Source: Acinetobacter pullicarnis (GTDB taxonomy: Bacteria; Pseudomonadota; Gammaproteobacteria; Pseudomonadales; Moraxellaceae). From it: a DNA stretch of 64,000 nucleotides. The notes under the pieces are model-generated. The model saw only the letters and a program-made list of their open reading frames with translations. It was not told the DNA's origin and searched no databases. This document shows positions 38,860-46,443 of the stretch, piece by piece; within the stretch, counting starts at the first letter, position 1; each line of letters starts with the position of its first letter. The position numbers and the translations under genes are program-made. Location of the stretch: NCBI RefSeq assembly GCF_006352475.1, contig NZ_VCMZ01000001.1:1984001-2048000 (forward strand), written 5' to 3'.

Positions 38860-40170
38860 TCACTCGATTGCTTTCATTTTAATATTGAATAAACCAATCA
38901 CAAGTGCACCTATTACGCCTGGAATAGCGAAGACAATAAAGTTGAGCTCAAACGGCAACTGCATGGATAGAATTAATCCACCTAATAAGGGTCCTCCGAT
39001 CGCACCAAAACGGCCCATTGCTGCAGCAAAACCAATTCCAGTAGAGCGTATAGATGTCGGATAAAAATCCGCAGCCAAAGCATGCGCGACAGATAGACTG
39101 CCAAACATCACACCACCAGCAATGAGGAGTAGGGTATGTAACAGCAGCATTGGTGGGTGTAAGCCTAATGCCGCGATTGCACAAGCACAAATAAGTAAAC
39201 CTAAAATTAAAGTAGATTTCACTCCCCATTTATCTGCCAAAGCACCGAATAACATCGTCCCAAAAATATTGCCTATATTTAATACAACCAGAAAAGTAAT
39301 ACTTGCACCTAGAGAGTATCCAGCAATATTCATTAATTTGGGTAACCATGTATTTACGCCATATACCATCAGCATAATCATTGCAAAACACAGCCAAATT
39401 AAAATCGTTTGAAAGGCACGACCATGATTGAACAGATTTAATAATGAGGTCTTTTGCTCACTTCCAATACCCTCATTAATATAAAGCATGCCTTCTTGAT
39501 GTTGATGGTTAGGATTAAGTTTTTTTAGGGCCTGAATAACCTCATGCTGCAAGTTTTTTTGAACCAAATAGCGAACAGATTCTGGAAAGGTTTTATAAAG
39601 TAAAGGCAATAACAATATAGATAATCCACCCAATATAAATACTGCTTGCCAACCCAGTACAGGAATTAAAAACAAACCAGCCAACCCAGATAAAATGGCA
39701 CCGACACCATACATTGCCAGCATAAAATTAATCAGCCGATTACGATAGTCTGATGGCGCCATTTCCTTAATAATTGTGACCATCGTTGGAATAGCCCCAC
39801 CCAGACCAATGCCAGTGAATAACCGACAAATAAAAAAGTTTGTTGGGTTATCAGCAAAGCAATTCGACAAAACGGCAAGGCTAAATAAGGTTGTACAGAA
39901 TAATACAATGCGCTTACGTCCAAATTTATCTGCAGCGATTGTCAGTGTTACAGCACCAATCATCATTCCTATTAATGAGGCTGATCCCAAGAAACCAGCT
40001 TGCTGTGCGGAAAGCTGCCAATCATTCATCAAATGTGGGAGTAAAGAGCCATAAATCACCATATCATAGCCATCAAATAGCATTATTACCGAGCACCAAA
40101 ATACTAAAATAAAATGTTGCTTATTTATAGGCGCCTTATCTAAAATGCTAGTTACATCTATATTTTGCAT
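38860..40170 (-). CDS. MFS transporter, aromatic acid:H+ symporter family
   Basis: 436 residues, twelve transmembrane helices. The AAHS/BenK-PcaK signature DGYDMVIYGSLLPHL is in the first helix, followed by the loop ADKFGRKRIV, and the C-terminal half has the paired ADKWGVKST. Likely imports an aromatic acid, probably benzoylformate, mandelate or benzoate given its neighbour mdlC. Divergent from the LysR gene at 40611 across 440 bp, convergent with mdlC. Confidence 0.88.
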   Translation of the reverse strand: MQNIDVTSILDKAPINKQHFILVFWCSVIMLFDGYDMVIYGSLLPHLMNDWQLSAQQAGFLGSASLIGMMIGAVTLTIAADKFGRKRIVLFCTTLFSLAVLSNCFADNPTNFFICRLFTGIGLGGAIPTMVTIIKEMAPSDYRNRLINFMLAMYGVGAILSGLAGLFLIPVLGWQAVFILGGLSILLLPLLYKTFPESVRYLVQKNLQHEVIQALKKLNPNHQHQEGMLYINEGIGSEQKTSLLNLFNHGRAFQTILIWLCFAMIMLMVYGVNTWLPKLMNIAGYSLGASITFLVVLNIGNIFGTMLFGALADKWGVKSTLILGLLICACAIAALGLHPPMLLLHTLLLIAGGVMFGSLSVAHALAADFYPTSIRSTGIGFAAAMGRFGAIGGPLLGGLILSMQLPFELNFIVFAIPGVIGALVIGLFNIKMKAIE

Positions 40171-40610
40171 TTTCCCTTCCTTGGGGGAAACTCAATAAAA
40201 TTTATATTAAGTCTATTAAATAAAAAATATTTTAATGAAACTAAAAATTCATAATTAAGTTTCCCACACCATTAAATATGTGTTTTAGATTTAAATTCAT
40301 TTGTTTTTTTGGTTATATGCTTGAGCTATTGCTCTATTAAAACAATTAATCATGTTAATGCTATGGTCTTTGTTTTTAACAATCAAATTATAATTCAGCA
40401 TGTCTAGATATAGATTTAATCTATATCCAAAATGAGACTTAACATTAATATAGATTGAAAATAGAAGAGTTAACGTTGGTTTGGAAGTTTTTTGACATAT
40501 AAGTCACATATATTCAATATGTTACCGAAACCCAATTACTACAAATTCACGCTTATAAATCAATTGGCTGAATTATGATGGACTACATATTAATATTAAT
40601 TTGAATAATA
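40171..40610. other. Divergent regulatory region (MFS transporter / LysR)
   Basis: 440 bp, very AT-rich, no gene seen. It should contain promoters for both genes and a LysR site; ATATAGAT-like words recur near 40408-40452 (TAGATATAGATTTAATCTATATCC includes an ATAGATTTAATCTAT palindrome at about 40411-40425). Confidence 0.45.
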
Positions 40611-41501
40611 ATGGTCGACTTAAATTTAGTGAAAGTCTTTATTACAATTTTTGATACCAAAAGTGTAAGTCTTGCTGCAACAAAATTAAATATCACACAG
40701 CCTTCTGTAAGTCATAGCTTATCTAGACTGAGATATATATTTAATGAGCAACTGTTTATTCGTACAAAAGAGGGCATGATACCGACATTTTATGCAATGA
40801 AATTATATGAAGTACTTAACAAACCAATGATTGAAATTGAAAATGCGCTCAAAGATATAAAAGATTTTGATCCCCAAAAAAGTGATGCATGTTTCAAATT
40901 AGCCTTAATGGACACTGATGGCTTTAATATCCTTCCAGTGCTGTTATCACAATTGGAAAAAGCGGCACCCAATATCTCTTTAGAAATTGTAGCCATTGAA
41001 ATAAATAAGGTTCTAGATTGGCTAAGGATAGGGAAAATTGATGCTGTTATTTGTCACCAGTTAATACTCGATAAGAATGTTATGTCATTCAAACTTTTTA
41101 CAGAAAAATATATCTGTATGGTGAGTAAGAAAAATCAATTACTCAACTACAAGCTGACATTCAATGATTTTCTGCTAGGCAATCATGCCATTCATTCTAA
41201 TTCTACAATGAATGATTTAATCGATGATTATTTAAGCCAACGGGGATTACAGCGTAAAATTAAACTTAAAGTGTCCCAATCAGGTCATTTAGATCTATAT
41301 GCTGGAACCCATAATTTAATGATGGTACGACCATTAAGAGTCGGGAGATATTCAAAGCATGATTCAGCAACAAGCATATTCGATCTTCCTATGGATTTAC
41401 CAACACTTGATATGACTTTACATTGGCATAAGAAAAGTAGAGACACATCAGCACATCAATGGTTTATAACGTTTCTAAAAGAAGCATTGAGAGATAATTG
41501 A
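40611..41501 (+). CDS. LysR-family transcriptional regulator
   Basis: 296 residues. N-terminal LVKVFITIFDTKSVSLAATKLNITQPSVSHSLSRLRYIF is the LysR winged helix; residues 90-296 are the effector domain. Its position opposite the aromatic-acid transporter suggests it controls the transporter and mdlC. It is the last chromosomal gene before the IS and dif. Confidence 0.87.
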   Translation: MVDLNLVKVFITIFDTKSVSLAATKLNITQPSVSHSLSRLRYIFNEQLFIRTKEGMIPTFYAMKLYEVLNKPMIEIENALKDIKDFDPQKSDACFKLALMDTDGFNILPVLLSQLEKAAPNISLEIVAIEINKVLDWLRIGKIDAVICHQLILDKNVMSFKLFTEKYICMVSKKNQLLNYKLTFNDFLLGNHAIHSNSTMNDLIDDYLSQRGLQRKIKLKVSQSGHLDLYAGTHNLMMVRPLRVGRYSKHDSATSIFDLPMDLPTLDMTLHWHKKSRDTSAHQWFITFLKEALRDN

Positions 41502-41562
41502 ACTCACTAAAATAATTAAAGTTGTTTAGTATCAATATGTTGTATTTAATCTAATTGGATTG

Positions 41563-43044
41563 TGTTATTCCCAAGTAGAAATGTCCTACCTAATAACCAA
41601 ATAGAAATGTCCTATATGGACATTTCCAAGTCAAGCACAGGATTCAGATTTCGTTGTTGAATTGCTGTTTTCTGTGCACGTCTGCTTGGCATCTTTTGAG
41701 AACGATTGCGTTTGTTTTGTTGTTCCAGTTCTTCATGCTGTTGTTGGATATGATTCAGAACAGCACCCAACCGTTTATTCTCAACAATCTCTCGCTGGTT
41801 GAGCTGACTTAATTTATCGAAGATGCTGTAATTGATCTTCCGGCCTTCATGCATGATGGCTACAGTACCATCCGGGTATTCTAGAAACTCAAGATATTTA
41901 CCAATCAGCCTCTGGTTTTCTTCTGTACTCTCCAGGAGATATACACATTTATCATAAGTAATGGTCAGGCTATTGGTGACTCTACGTGGCTCTCGCCAGG
42001 TAAAAATATCATCTAATTGCTCAGCTGTTTCGGTGGCAGAGCGGTGTAAGTTCTTAGGATTAAAGGCCATCTTTGCAAACTTGAGATTGAACTGCTCAAT
42101 AAAGCAGGGTAACCACTTATTCGCATCTGCAATCGAACTGATACCTTCCAGGCGCATCTCCTTAATCAGACGGTCCTGAAGGGTTCTGTTGGCCCGTTCC
42201 ACCCGTCCTTTGGCCTGAGGGGAGTTAGCGAAGATGATATCGATATTGAGGGTACTGAGTACGCGTCCAAACTGGGTAATCTTGCTGTCTTTCTTGCTGC
42301 TTTGATTCACCCTAAAGACTGAATGTTTGTCGCTGTAAAACGCTAAAGGCTTACCATGCTGTTCAACATACAAGCGTGTCGAAATCATATAGTCAAAGGC
42401 TGATTCTGATTCACAGAAGCGTAAATGCTGCAATTTGCCTGTGGCATCATCGATAAAGACTAGCAGACAGCATTTAGCGGCTCTTCCTTCAAACCAGTCA
42501 TGGTGTGAGCCATCGATTTGTACCAGTTCACCATAACAATCTCGGTTATATCGAGGCTGATATGGGCGTTTCAGGCGCTTGGAGCGAGGAATCCATAAAT
42601 CGGCTGCAATCATCCAGCAACGCAGGGTTTCCACTGAAAGATCGAATCCATGAACGGTAGTGAGCTTTTCATGCGCTAAAGTGGGTCCGAAACCATGGAG
42701 TTGATCCGAAACAATATTGAGGCACTTGAGTCTGAGTTCTTCAGGAAGTTTGCAGTTGCTGGTTTGGCCACGACCAGCATGGGCTAATGCAGCTGGGCCT
42801 TGAGCTTTGTATTTCTGCAGTAAGCGTCTGATCTGACGTTCTGAAATATGAAGTAGCTGAGCAGCCTGGGATTGAGTTATGCGTTGATCGCAGATTTCCT
42901 GCAAGACCGACAATCGTTTAAGTTCTTTATCCGACATAGACACCAACATATCAAACCGTCCGCTTCAATAATCGCAAAAGTGCATATTCTAAAAGCGGAC
43001 ATTTTTACTTTGGAGAAACCGGACATTTCTATTTTGGGCTTACA
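41563..43044 (-). mobile_element. IS1202-group (ISNCY) insertion sequence next to dif
   Basis: 1482-bp element. Imperfect terminal inverted repeats: left TGTTATTCCCAAGTAGAAATG, right (reverse) TGTAAGCCCAAAATAGAAATG. It is bounded by the direct repeat GATTG (41558-41562 and 43045-43049), a 5-bp target duplication. Both ends carry extra copies of an AGAAATGTCC-like word, probably transposase sites. It inserted with its right end exactly 5 bp from the XerC arm of dif, which matches the known preference of some IS1202-family elements for Xer sites. Confidence 0.9.
41612..42949 (-). CDS. IS1202-group transposase (DDE integrase fold)
   Basis: 445 residues. N-terminal helix-turn-helix (RITQSQAAQLLHISERQIRRLLQKY), then an rve-type catalytic core with QIDGSHHDWFEGR (first D), a VFIDDATGK D, and a downstream ANSPQAKGRVERANRTLQDRL giving the glutamate. 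Complete, no frameshift, so the element may be active. A second methionine at 42937 is also possible as start. Confidence 0.88.
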   Translation of the reverse strand: MLVSMSDKELKRLSVLQEICDQRITQSQAAQLLHISERQIRRLLQKYKAQGPAALAHAGRGQTSNCKLPEELRLKCLNIVSDQLHGFGPTLAHEKLTTVHGFDLSVETLRCWMIAADLWIPRSKRLKRPYQPRYNRDCYGELVQIDGSHHDWFEGRAAKCCLLVFIDDATGKLQHLRFCESESAFDYMISTRLYVEQHGKPLAFYSDKHSVFRVNQSSKKDSKITQFGRVLSTLNIDIIFANSPQAKGRVERANRTLQDRLIKEMRLEGISSIADANKWLPCFIEQFNLKFAKMAFNPKNLHRSATETAEQLDDIFTWREPRRVTNSLTITYDKCVYLLESTEENQRLIGKYLEFLEYPDGTVAIMHEGRKINYSIFDKLSQLNQREIVENKRLGAVLNHIQQQHEELEQQNKRNRSQKMPSRRAQKTAIQQRNLNPVLDLEMSI

Positions 43045-43049
43045 GATTG

Positions 43050-43077
43050 ATTTCGCATAATGTATATTATGTTAAAT
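43050..43077 (+). other. dif: Chromosomal dif site (XerC/XerD recombination site)
   Basis: XerC arm ATTTCGCATAA (43050-43060), 6-bp centre TGTATA (43061-43066), XerD arm TTATGTTAAAT (43067-43077). By memory of E. coli dif, the centre and XerD arm are identical and only the outermost bases of the XerC arm differ (25 of 28 match). Dif marks the terminus, where XerCD resolve chromosome dimers under FtsK. It is intact despite the IS 5 bp away. Confidence 0.9.
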
Positions 43078-43104
43078 AGAATATTAGAGACTGTAGCCTA
43101 TGCA
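43071..43104 (+). repeat. Left copy of a 34-bp direct repeat flanking the island
   Basis: Starts inside the XerD arm of dif and runs 27 bp beyond it. It matches 55381-55414 at 31 of 34 positions. The two copies enclose the 12.3-kb region with the candidate defence operon. Confidence 0.85.
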
Positions 43105-43122
43105 ACTCAGTTGGTGCTACAG

Positions 43123-43165
43123 CTCAGCAACGTGAATCTCTATGATCATAATTCACGTTGCTGAG
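43123..43165. repeat. Perfect 15-bp inverted repeat beside dif
   Basis: CTCAGCAACGTGAAT (43123-43137) and its exact complement (43151-43165) with a 13-nt loop. No T run follows, so it is not a normal terminator. A second perfect 10-bp inverted repeat, GACTTGCGTA / TACGCAAGTC, lies at 43214-43244. Function unknown. Confidence 0.8.
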
Positions 43166-43307
43166 TATTCCAAGTAACATAATATAAGTTATGCCGAAAT
43201 CAGACCGCTACTCGACTTGCGTATTAGTCAAGCCTACGCAAGTCTGCGTGGCTATGACCACCTGTTAAAGCTATAATATCCATCCCTCTATGTAAGAAGC
43301 TTTAAAA

Positions 43308-43487
43308 ATGACAGACTTAGGCCAAATCCAAGAAATAAAAGAACTGGATGATATTTCGGAAGTAAACTCCCTATTAAAAGAAAATTGGATTTTGCTTTCA
43401 ATTCGAGAACTTGAAGATAAAAACATATATATTTTAGGTCTTAGCAAATGGTCGAGATTTGGTCAGTATATTAAAAAAGAAGATTGA
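43308..43487 (+). CDS. Small protein of unknown function
   Basis: 59 residues starting MTDLGQIQEIKELDDIS and containing ENWILLSI and IYILGLSKW. Ends one base before the converging 123-codon gene. The N-W-I-L-L and Y-I-L-G pattern recalls small beta-rich DUF1737-like proteins, weakly. No export signal. Ribosome site poor (GAAGCTTTAAAA). Confidence 0.5.
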   Translation: MTDLGQIQEIKELDDISEVNSLLKENWILLSIRELEDKNIYILGLSKWSRFGQYIKKED

Positions 43488-43859
43488 TTAAAGATTATTA
43501 ATCATTACCCGCATATTATAAATCGGGGGTTGAAGTCCTTCTTTTGCAGTCAAATTATGAGTGCCTGTGTTTTTACACGCATTGACTATTTTTTGTTCGA
43601 AGGTTTCAAGGACAGAATTATCTTTAGGTTTAATTTGTTTTTTAGTAATAAGTTCTTGGCTTTTATTTAGCTTGGTTTTTACAACACCATTAAGAAAGTC
43701 CTTTAGGTTTTGACAGATGCGAAGATCTATTTCTGAATATGTTGCAGCTAGGACGATTTCTTCCATGATGCAATTGGATTGCTCATAAACTTCTGCAAGC
43801 TGATGAATATTCTGATCGAAGTCTTGAATTTTATTGATGAGTTCACATGCCTTGTCCAT
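43488..43859 (-). CDS. Unknown helical protein, island gene
   Basis: 123 residues, helical, acidic N-terminal half (MDKACELINKIQDFDQN) and a basic centre (KTKLNKSQELITKKQIK). Directly follows the 83-residue gene (3 bases between), so they form an operon. No family recognised. A 34-bp stretch of this gene (43677-43710) reappears, imperfectly, at 55445-55478 at the other end of the island. Confidence 0.55.
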   Translation of the reverse strand: MDKACELINKIQDFDQNIHQLAEVYEQSNCIMEEIVLAATYSEIDLRICQNLKDFLNGVVKTKLNKSQELITKKQIKPKDNSVLETFEQKIVNACKNTGTHNLTAKEGLQPPIYNMRVMINNL

Positions 43860-43862
43860 TCC

Positions 43863-44111
43863 CTACTCTCCTAAATATTCACGAATTTCAGCATTCGCTT
43901 TTTTATAAGTTTCTAGGTGAGCATCAATCAATGAATAGTCATAAGACCAATCACTGGCAACGACTGCTAAATGCTCAAGGCATCTTTCTGTAGATTCTGC
44001 TGGGCAACAAACTTCCAAGCATGGATTACCGTGTTCGGCAACAATTTTGGCAACTTGATTAAAAGCAGCTTGAATGAAATCGAGATGATTTTGAAACGAT
44101 ATAGCAGTCAT
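43863..44111 (-). CDS. Unknown small protein, island gene
   Basis: 82 residues from the ATG at 44111 (an earlier ATG at 44126 is in frame). It contains three cysteines in CLEVCCPAESTERCLEHL and a C-terminal helix ETYKKANAEIREYLGE. First gene of a two-gene minus-strand operon. Not recognised. Confidence 0.5.
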   Translation of the reverse strand: MTAISFQNHLDFIQAAFNQVAKIVAEHGNPCLEVCCPAESTERCLEHLAVVASDWSYDYSLIDAHLETYKKANAEIREYLGE

Positions 44112-44148
44112 AGAGAGGTGGTCCAAGAAATTTGAACCACAACTTTAT

Positions 44149-44346
44149 GTGAATAAAAAGACAAGACAAGCTCTTACAGATACCAATAAAAATCTGCGCA
44201 CACAAATTGATGATTTGGAGTCACAACTTAATCAAAATACAGAAACACTTATAGGTATTATTGAAGAGGTAAAGTTAAGAACTAACTTGAAGATAGATCA
44301 TCTACTAGCTCCTCACCTTCTCAAAAAATATTTATCACGGGAGTAA
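44149..44346 (+). CDS. Small coiled-coil protein
   Basis: 65 residues, GTG start; nearly all one helix with heptad pattern (LRTQIDDLESQLNQNTETLIGIIEEVKL). Its 3' end overlaps the end of the converging HTH gene by 12 bases. Unknown function; moderate support only. Confidence 0.45.
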   Translation: MNKKTRQALTDTNKNLRTQIDDLESQLNQNTETLIGIIEEVKLRTNLKIDHLLAPHLLKKYLSRE

Positions 44347-44544
44347 GATTTTAGGATCAACATTGAGTGTATGTGAAATTTGATAGAGTTTTTCAACCGT
44401 AATACTGACTTCACCCCTTTCAATTCGCCCTAAATAGCTACGATCAATCGTTGTTAACAAGGCTAATTGTTCTTGGCTAATATATTTATTTTTCCGAGTT
44501 TCTCTGATTTTAGAGCCAATCGACAATGCTAGTTCTTGATTCAT
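44335..44544 (-). CDS. XRE-family helix-turn-helix regulator
   Basis: 69 residues from the ATG at 44544 (frame open to 44565). Almost entirely a Cro/CI-type domain: IGSKIRETRKNKYISQEQLALLTTIDRSYLGRIERGEVS, then ITVEKLYQISHTLNVDPKILL. A small repressor typical of mobile islands; it may control the divergent gene at 44624 or the island as a whole. Confidence 0.78.
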   Translation of the reverse strand: MNQELALSIGSKIRETRKNKYISQEQLALLTTIDRSYLGRIERGEVSITVEKLYQISHTLNVDPKILLP

Positions 44545-44623
44545 AGGTGACAACCGTAAATACAAGAACTATCAATAATTGAAGTGTTTTAATCCACGGA
44601 CTATAATCCTCATTATTTGTTTG

Positions 44624-45121
44624 ATGTATATGGAAATTCAAAATTTACCAATGTTCCGAGAGCTTTCTAGAGTCTTTTGTAGCTATAAAATTGAGTCATG
44701 GCAAACTGTAGATTTCTGGGATAAAGTTAAACTTTTAGAAGTAGTAGATAGTAATGTTAACTATCAAAGTGTTTATCGGTTGATACTTCGATTGGTTAAA
44801 GATGGTTATTTAACCGTTGAGGTTAAAAAAAGTAGGTATGGACAAACCGCTTATACCGAAGCTGAAAATTTGCATGATCTACGATCACAGTTTTGCATTG
44901 AGTCAACATCTACCATCCAAGAACTAAATTTGAAAAAAGAAGAGTTTGAGGGCGAAATCATTGCATTAGAAGAAGAAATTGAAGCATTGCATGATTTAAA
45001 AGGACAATTTCCTGATATCCAATTTAAAATTGAACAATTAAAACAACTAAAGATAAAAGAATATAATAATTTTAAGTCAAAAGTTCGTGCAATAAATTCA
45101 TTAATTGAATATCTTTCTTGA
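44624..45121 (+). CDS. Winged-helix plus coiled-coil protein of unknown function
   Basis: About 165 residues from the ATG at 44624. Residues 20-80 look like a winged helix (NVNYQSVYRLILRLVKDGYLTVEVKKSRYGQTAYT), followed by a long coiled coil rich in E and K (LKKEEFEGEIIALEEEIEAL). Probably a DNA-binding accessory or partner protein. It is divergent from the HTH regulator and lies just upstream of ISAba1, which separates it from the three-gene operon beyond. Confidence 0.5.
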   Translation: MYMEIQNLPMFRELSRVFCSYKIESWQTVDFWDKVKLLEVVDSNVNYQSVYRLILRLVKDGYLTVEVKKSRYGQTAYTEAENLHDLRSQFCIESTSTIQELNLKKEEFEGEIIALEEEIEALHDLKGQFPDIQFKIEQLKQLKIKEYNNFKSKVRAINSLIEYLS

Positions 45122-45205
45122 ATAATGCTATAAGATTCCATTGAGCAACTTTTATTTATAAGCTCTAGTAGATTTAATAAATATTTTCTCTGTACACGAC
45201 AAATT

Positions 45206-46296
45206 TCACAGAACCCTTATCCTATCAGGGTTCTGCCTTCTTAAAATTGCCAAAATTTCCTTAAACTCTTCTTTTTTCCCAAAACCAATTAAACGCTGAA
45301 TCGCCATTTGAACATAGTCTAAACCATAGCGAAATAAACTCATTGAGAGTCGTCCATGCTTCTTTATTTTTATCACTTTTTTTTGATCATGTTGCCATTC
45401 ACCCGTTAAGTAACACCAACAGAAGCTTATAGCTAACACCGCAATCAATTTTTTCACTCGTCTAGGGTCTGTCAAGCGCGTATTTTCAAGATTAAACCCG
45501 CGTCCTTTGAGACAACTGAATAAGGTTTCAATTTCCCAGCGTAATGCATAATCCTGAATAGCATTGGCATTAAACTGAGGAGAAACGACGAGTAAAAGCT
45601 CTCCATTTTCTAACTGTAGTGCACTTATATATAGTTTCACCCGACCAACCAAAATCCGTCGTTTACGACATTCAATTTGACCAACTTTAAGATGGCGAAA
45701 TAAATCACTAATTTTATGATTCTTTCCTAAATGATTGGTGACAATGAAGTTTTTTTAACACGAATGCAGAAGTTGATGTCTTGTTCAATTAACCATGTAA
45801 ACCACTGCTCACCGATAAACTCTCTGTCTGCGAACACATTCACAATACGGTCTTTACCAAAAATGGCTATAAAGCGTTGAATCAAAGCAATACGCTCTTT
45901 CGTATCTGAATTTCCACGTTTATTAAGCAATGTCCAAAGGATAGGTATCGCTATTCCACGATAAACGATTGCGAGCATCAGGATATTAATATTTCGTTTT
46001 CCCCATTTCCAATTGGTTCTATCTAAAGTCAGTTGCACTTGGTCGAATGAAAACATATTGAAAATCAACTGAGAAATTTGACGATAATCAAAATACTGAC
46101 CTGCAAAGAAGCGCTGCATACGTCGATAAAATGATTGTGGTAAGCACTTGATGGGCAAGGCTTTAGATGCAGAAGAAAGATTACATGTTTGCTTTAAAAT
46201 AATCACAAGCATGATGAGCGCAAAGCACTTTAAATGTGACTTGTTCCATTTTAGATATTTGTTTAAGATAAGATATAACTCATTGAGATGTGTCAT
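45206..46296 (-). CDS. ISAba1 transposase, two frames joined by -1 frameshift
   Basis: OrfA (46296-45727, 189 residues) starts MTHLNELYLILNKYLKW and ends just past an A7C slippery run, read on the minus strand at 45757-45749. OrfB continues in the -1 frame and ends at 45206. The IS4-type DDE core spans both: LDRTNWKWG in OrfA, VFADREF near its end, and RWEIETLFSCLKGRGFNLE (YREK-like glutamate region) in OrfB. The fused protein would be about 360 residues. Confidence 0.88.
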
Positions 46297-46307
46297 AGTA
46301 TTCGTCG

Positions 46308-46335
46308 TTAGAAAACAATTATTATGACATTATTT
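46308..46335 (+). promoter_or_regulatory. ISAba1 outward promoter reading into the three-gene operon
   Basis: -35 TTAGAA (46308-46313), 16-bp spacer, -10 TTATTT (46330-46335). These hexamers and spacing are the ones known to raise expression of genes next to ISAba1, for example beta-lactamases. Here it points to the GTG at 46444, 109 bp on, with no hairpin in between. Confidence 0.8.
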
Positions 46336-46443
46336 CAATGAGTTATCTATTTTTGTCGTGTACAGAGAAATATTTTATATCAATAACTTATTGGTGAAAC
46401 ATATTTACAATCTATTTTTGTACTTTTCATATGGTGTAATGTC

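Larger units (their letters stand above)
45188..46367 (-). mobile_element. ISAba1 (IS4 family), complete
   Basis: 1180 bp, the known length of ISAba1, from CTCTGTACACGACAAATTTC to the matching TTTTTGTCGTGTACAGAG. It is bounded by a perfect 9-bp target duplication AAATATTTT (45179-45187 and 46368-46376), so it moved in directly and has not recombined since. Both ORFs are intact. ISAba1 is strongly associated with Acinetobacter. Confidence 0.96.

Noticed and set aside
42872..43060. 62-codon plus-strand frame running into dif
   Set aside because: Lies antisense to the transposase start and across the IS end; not conserved coding.
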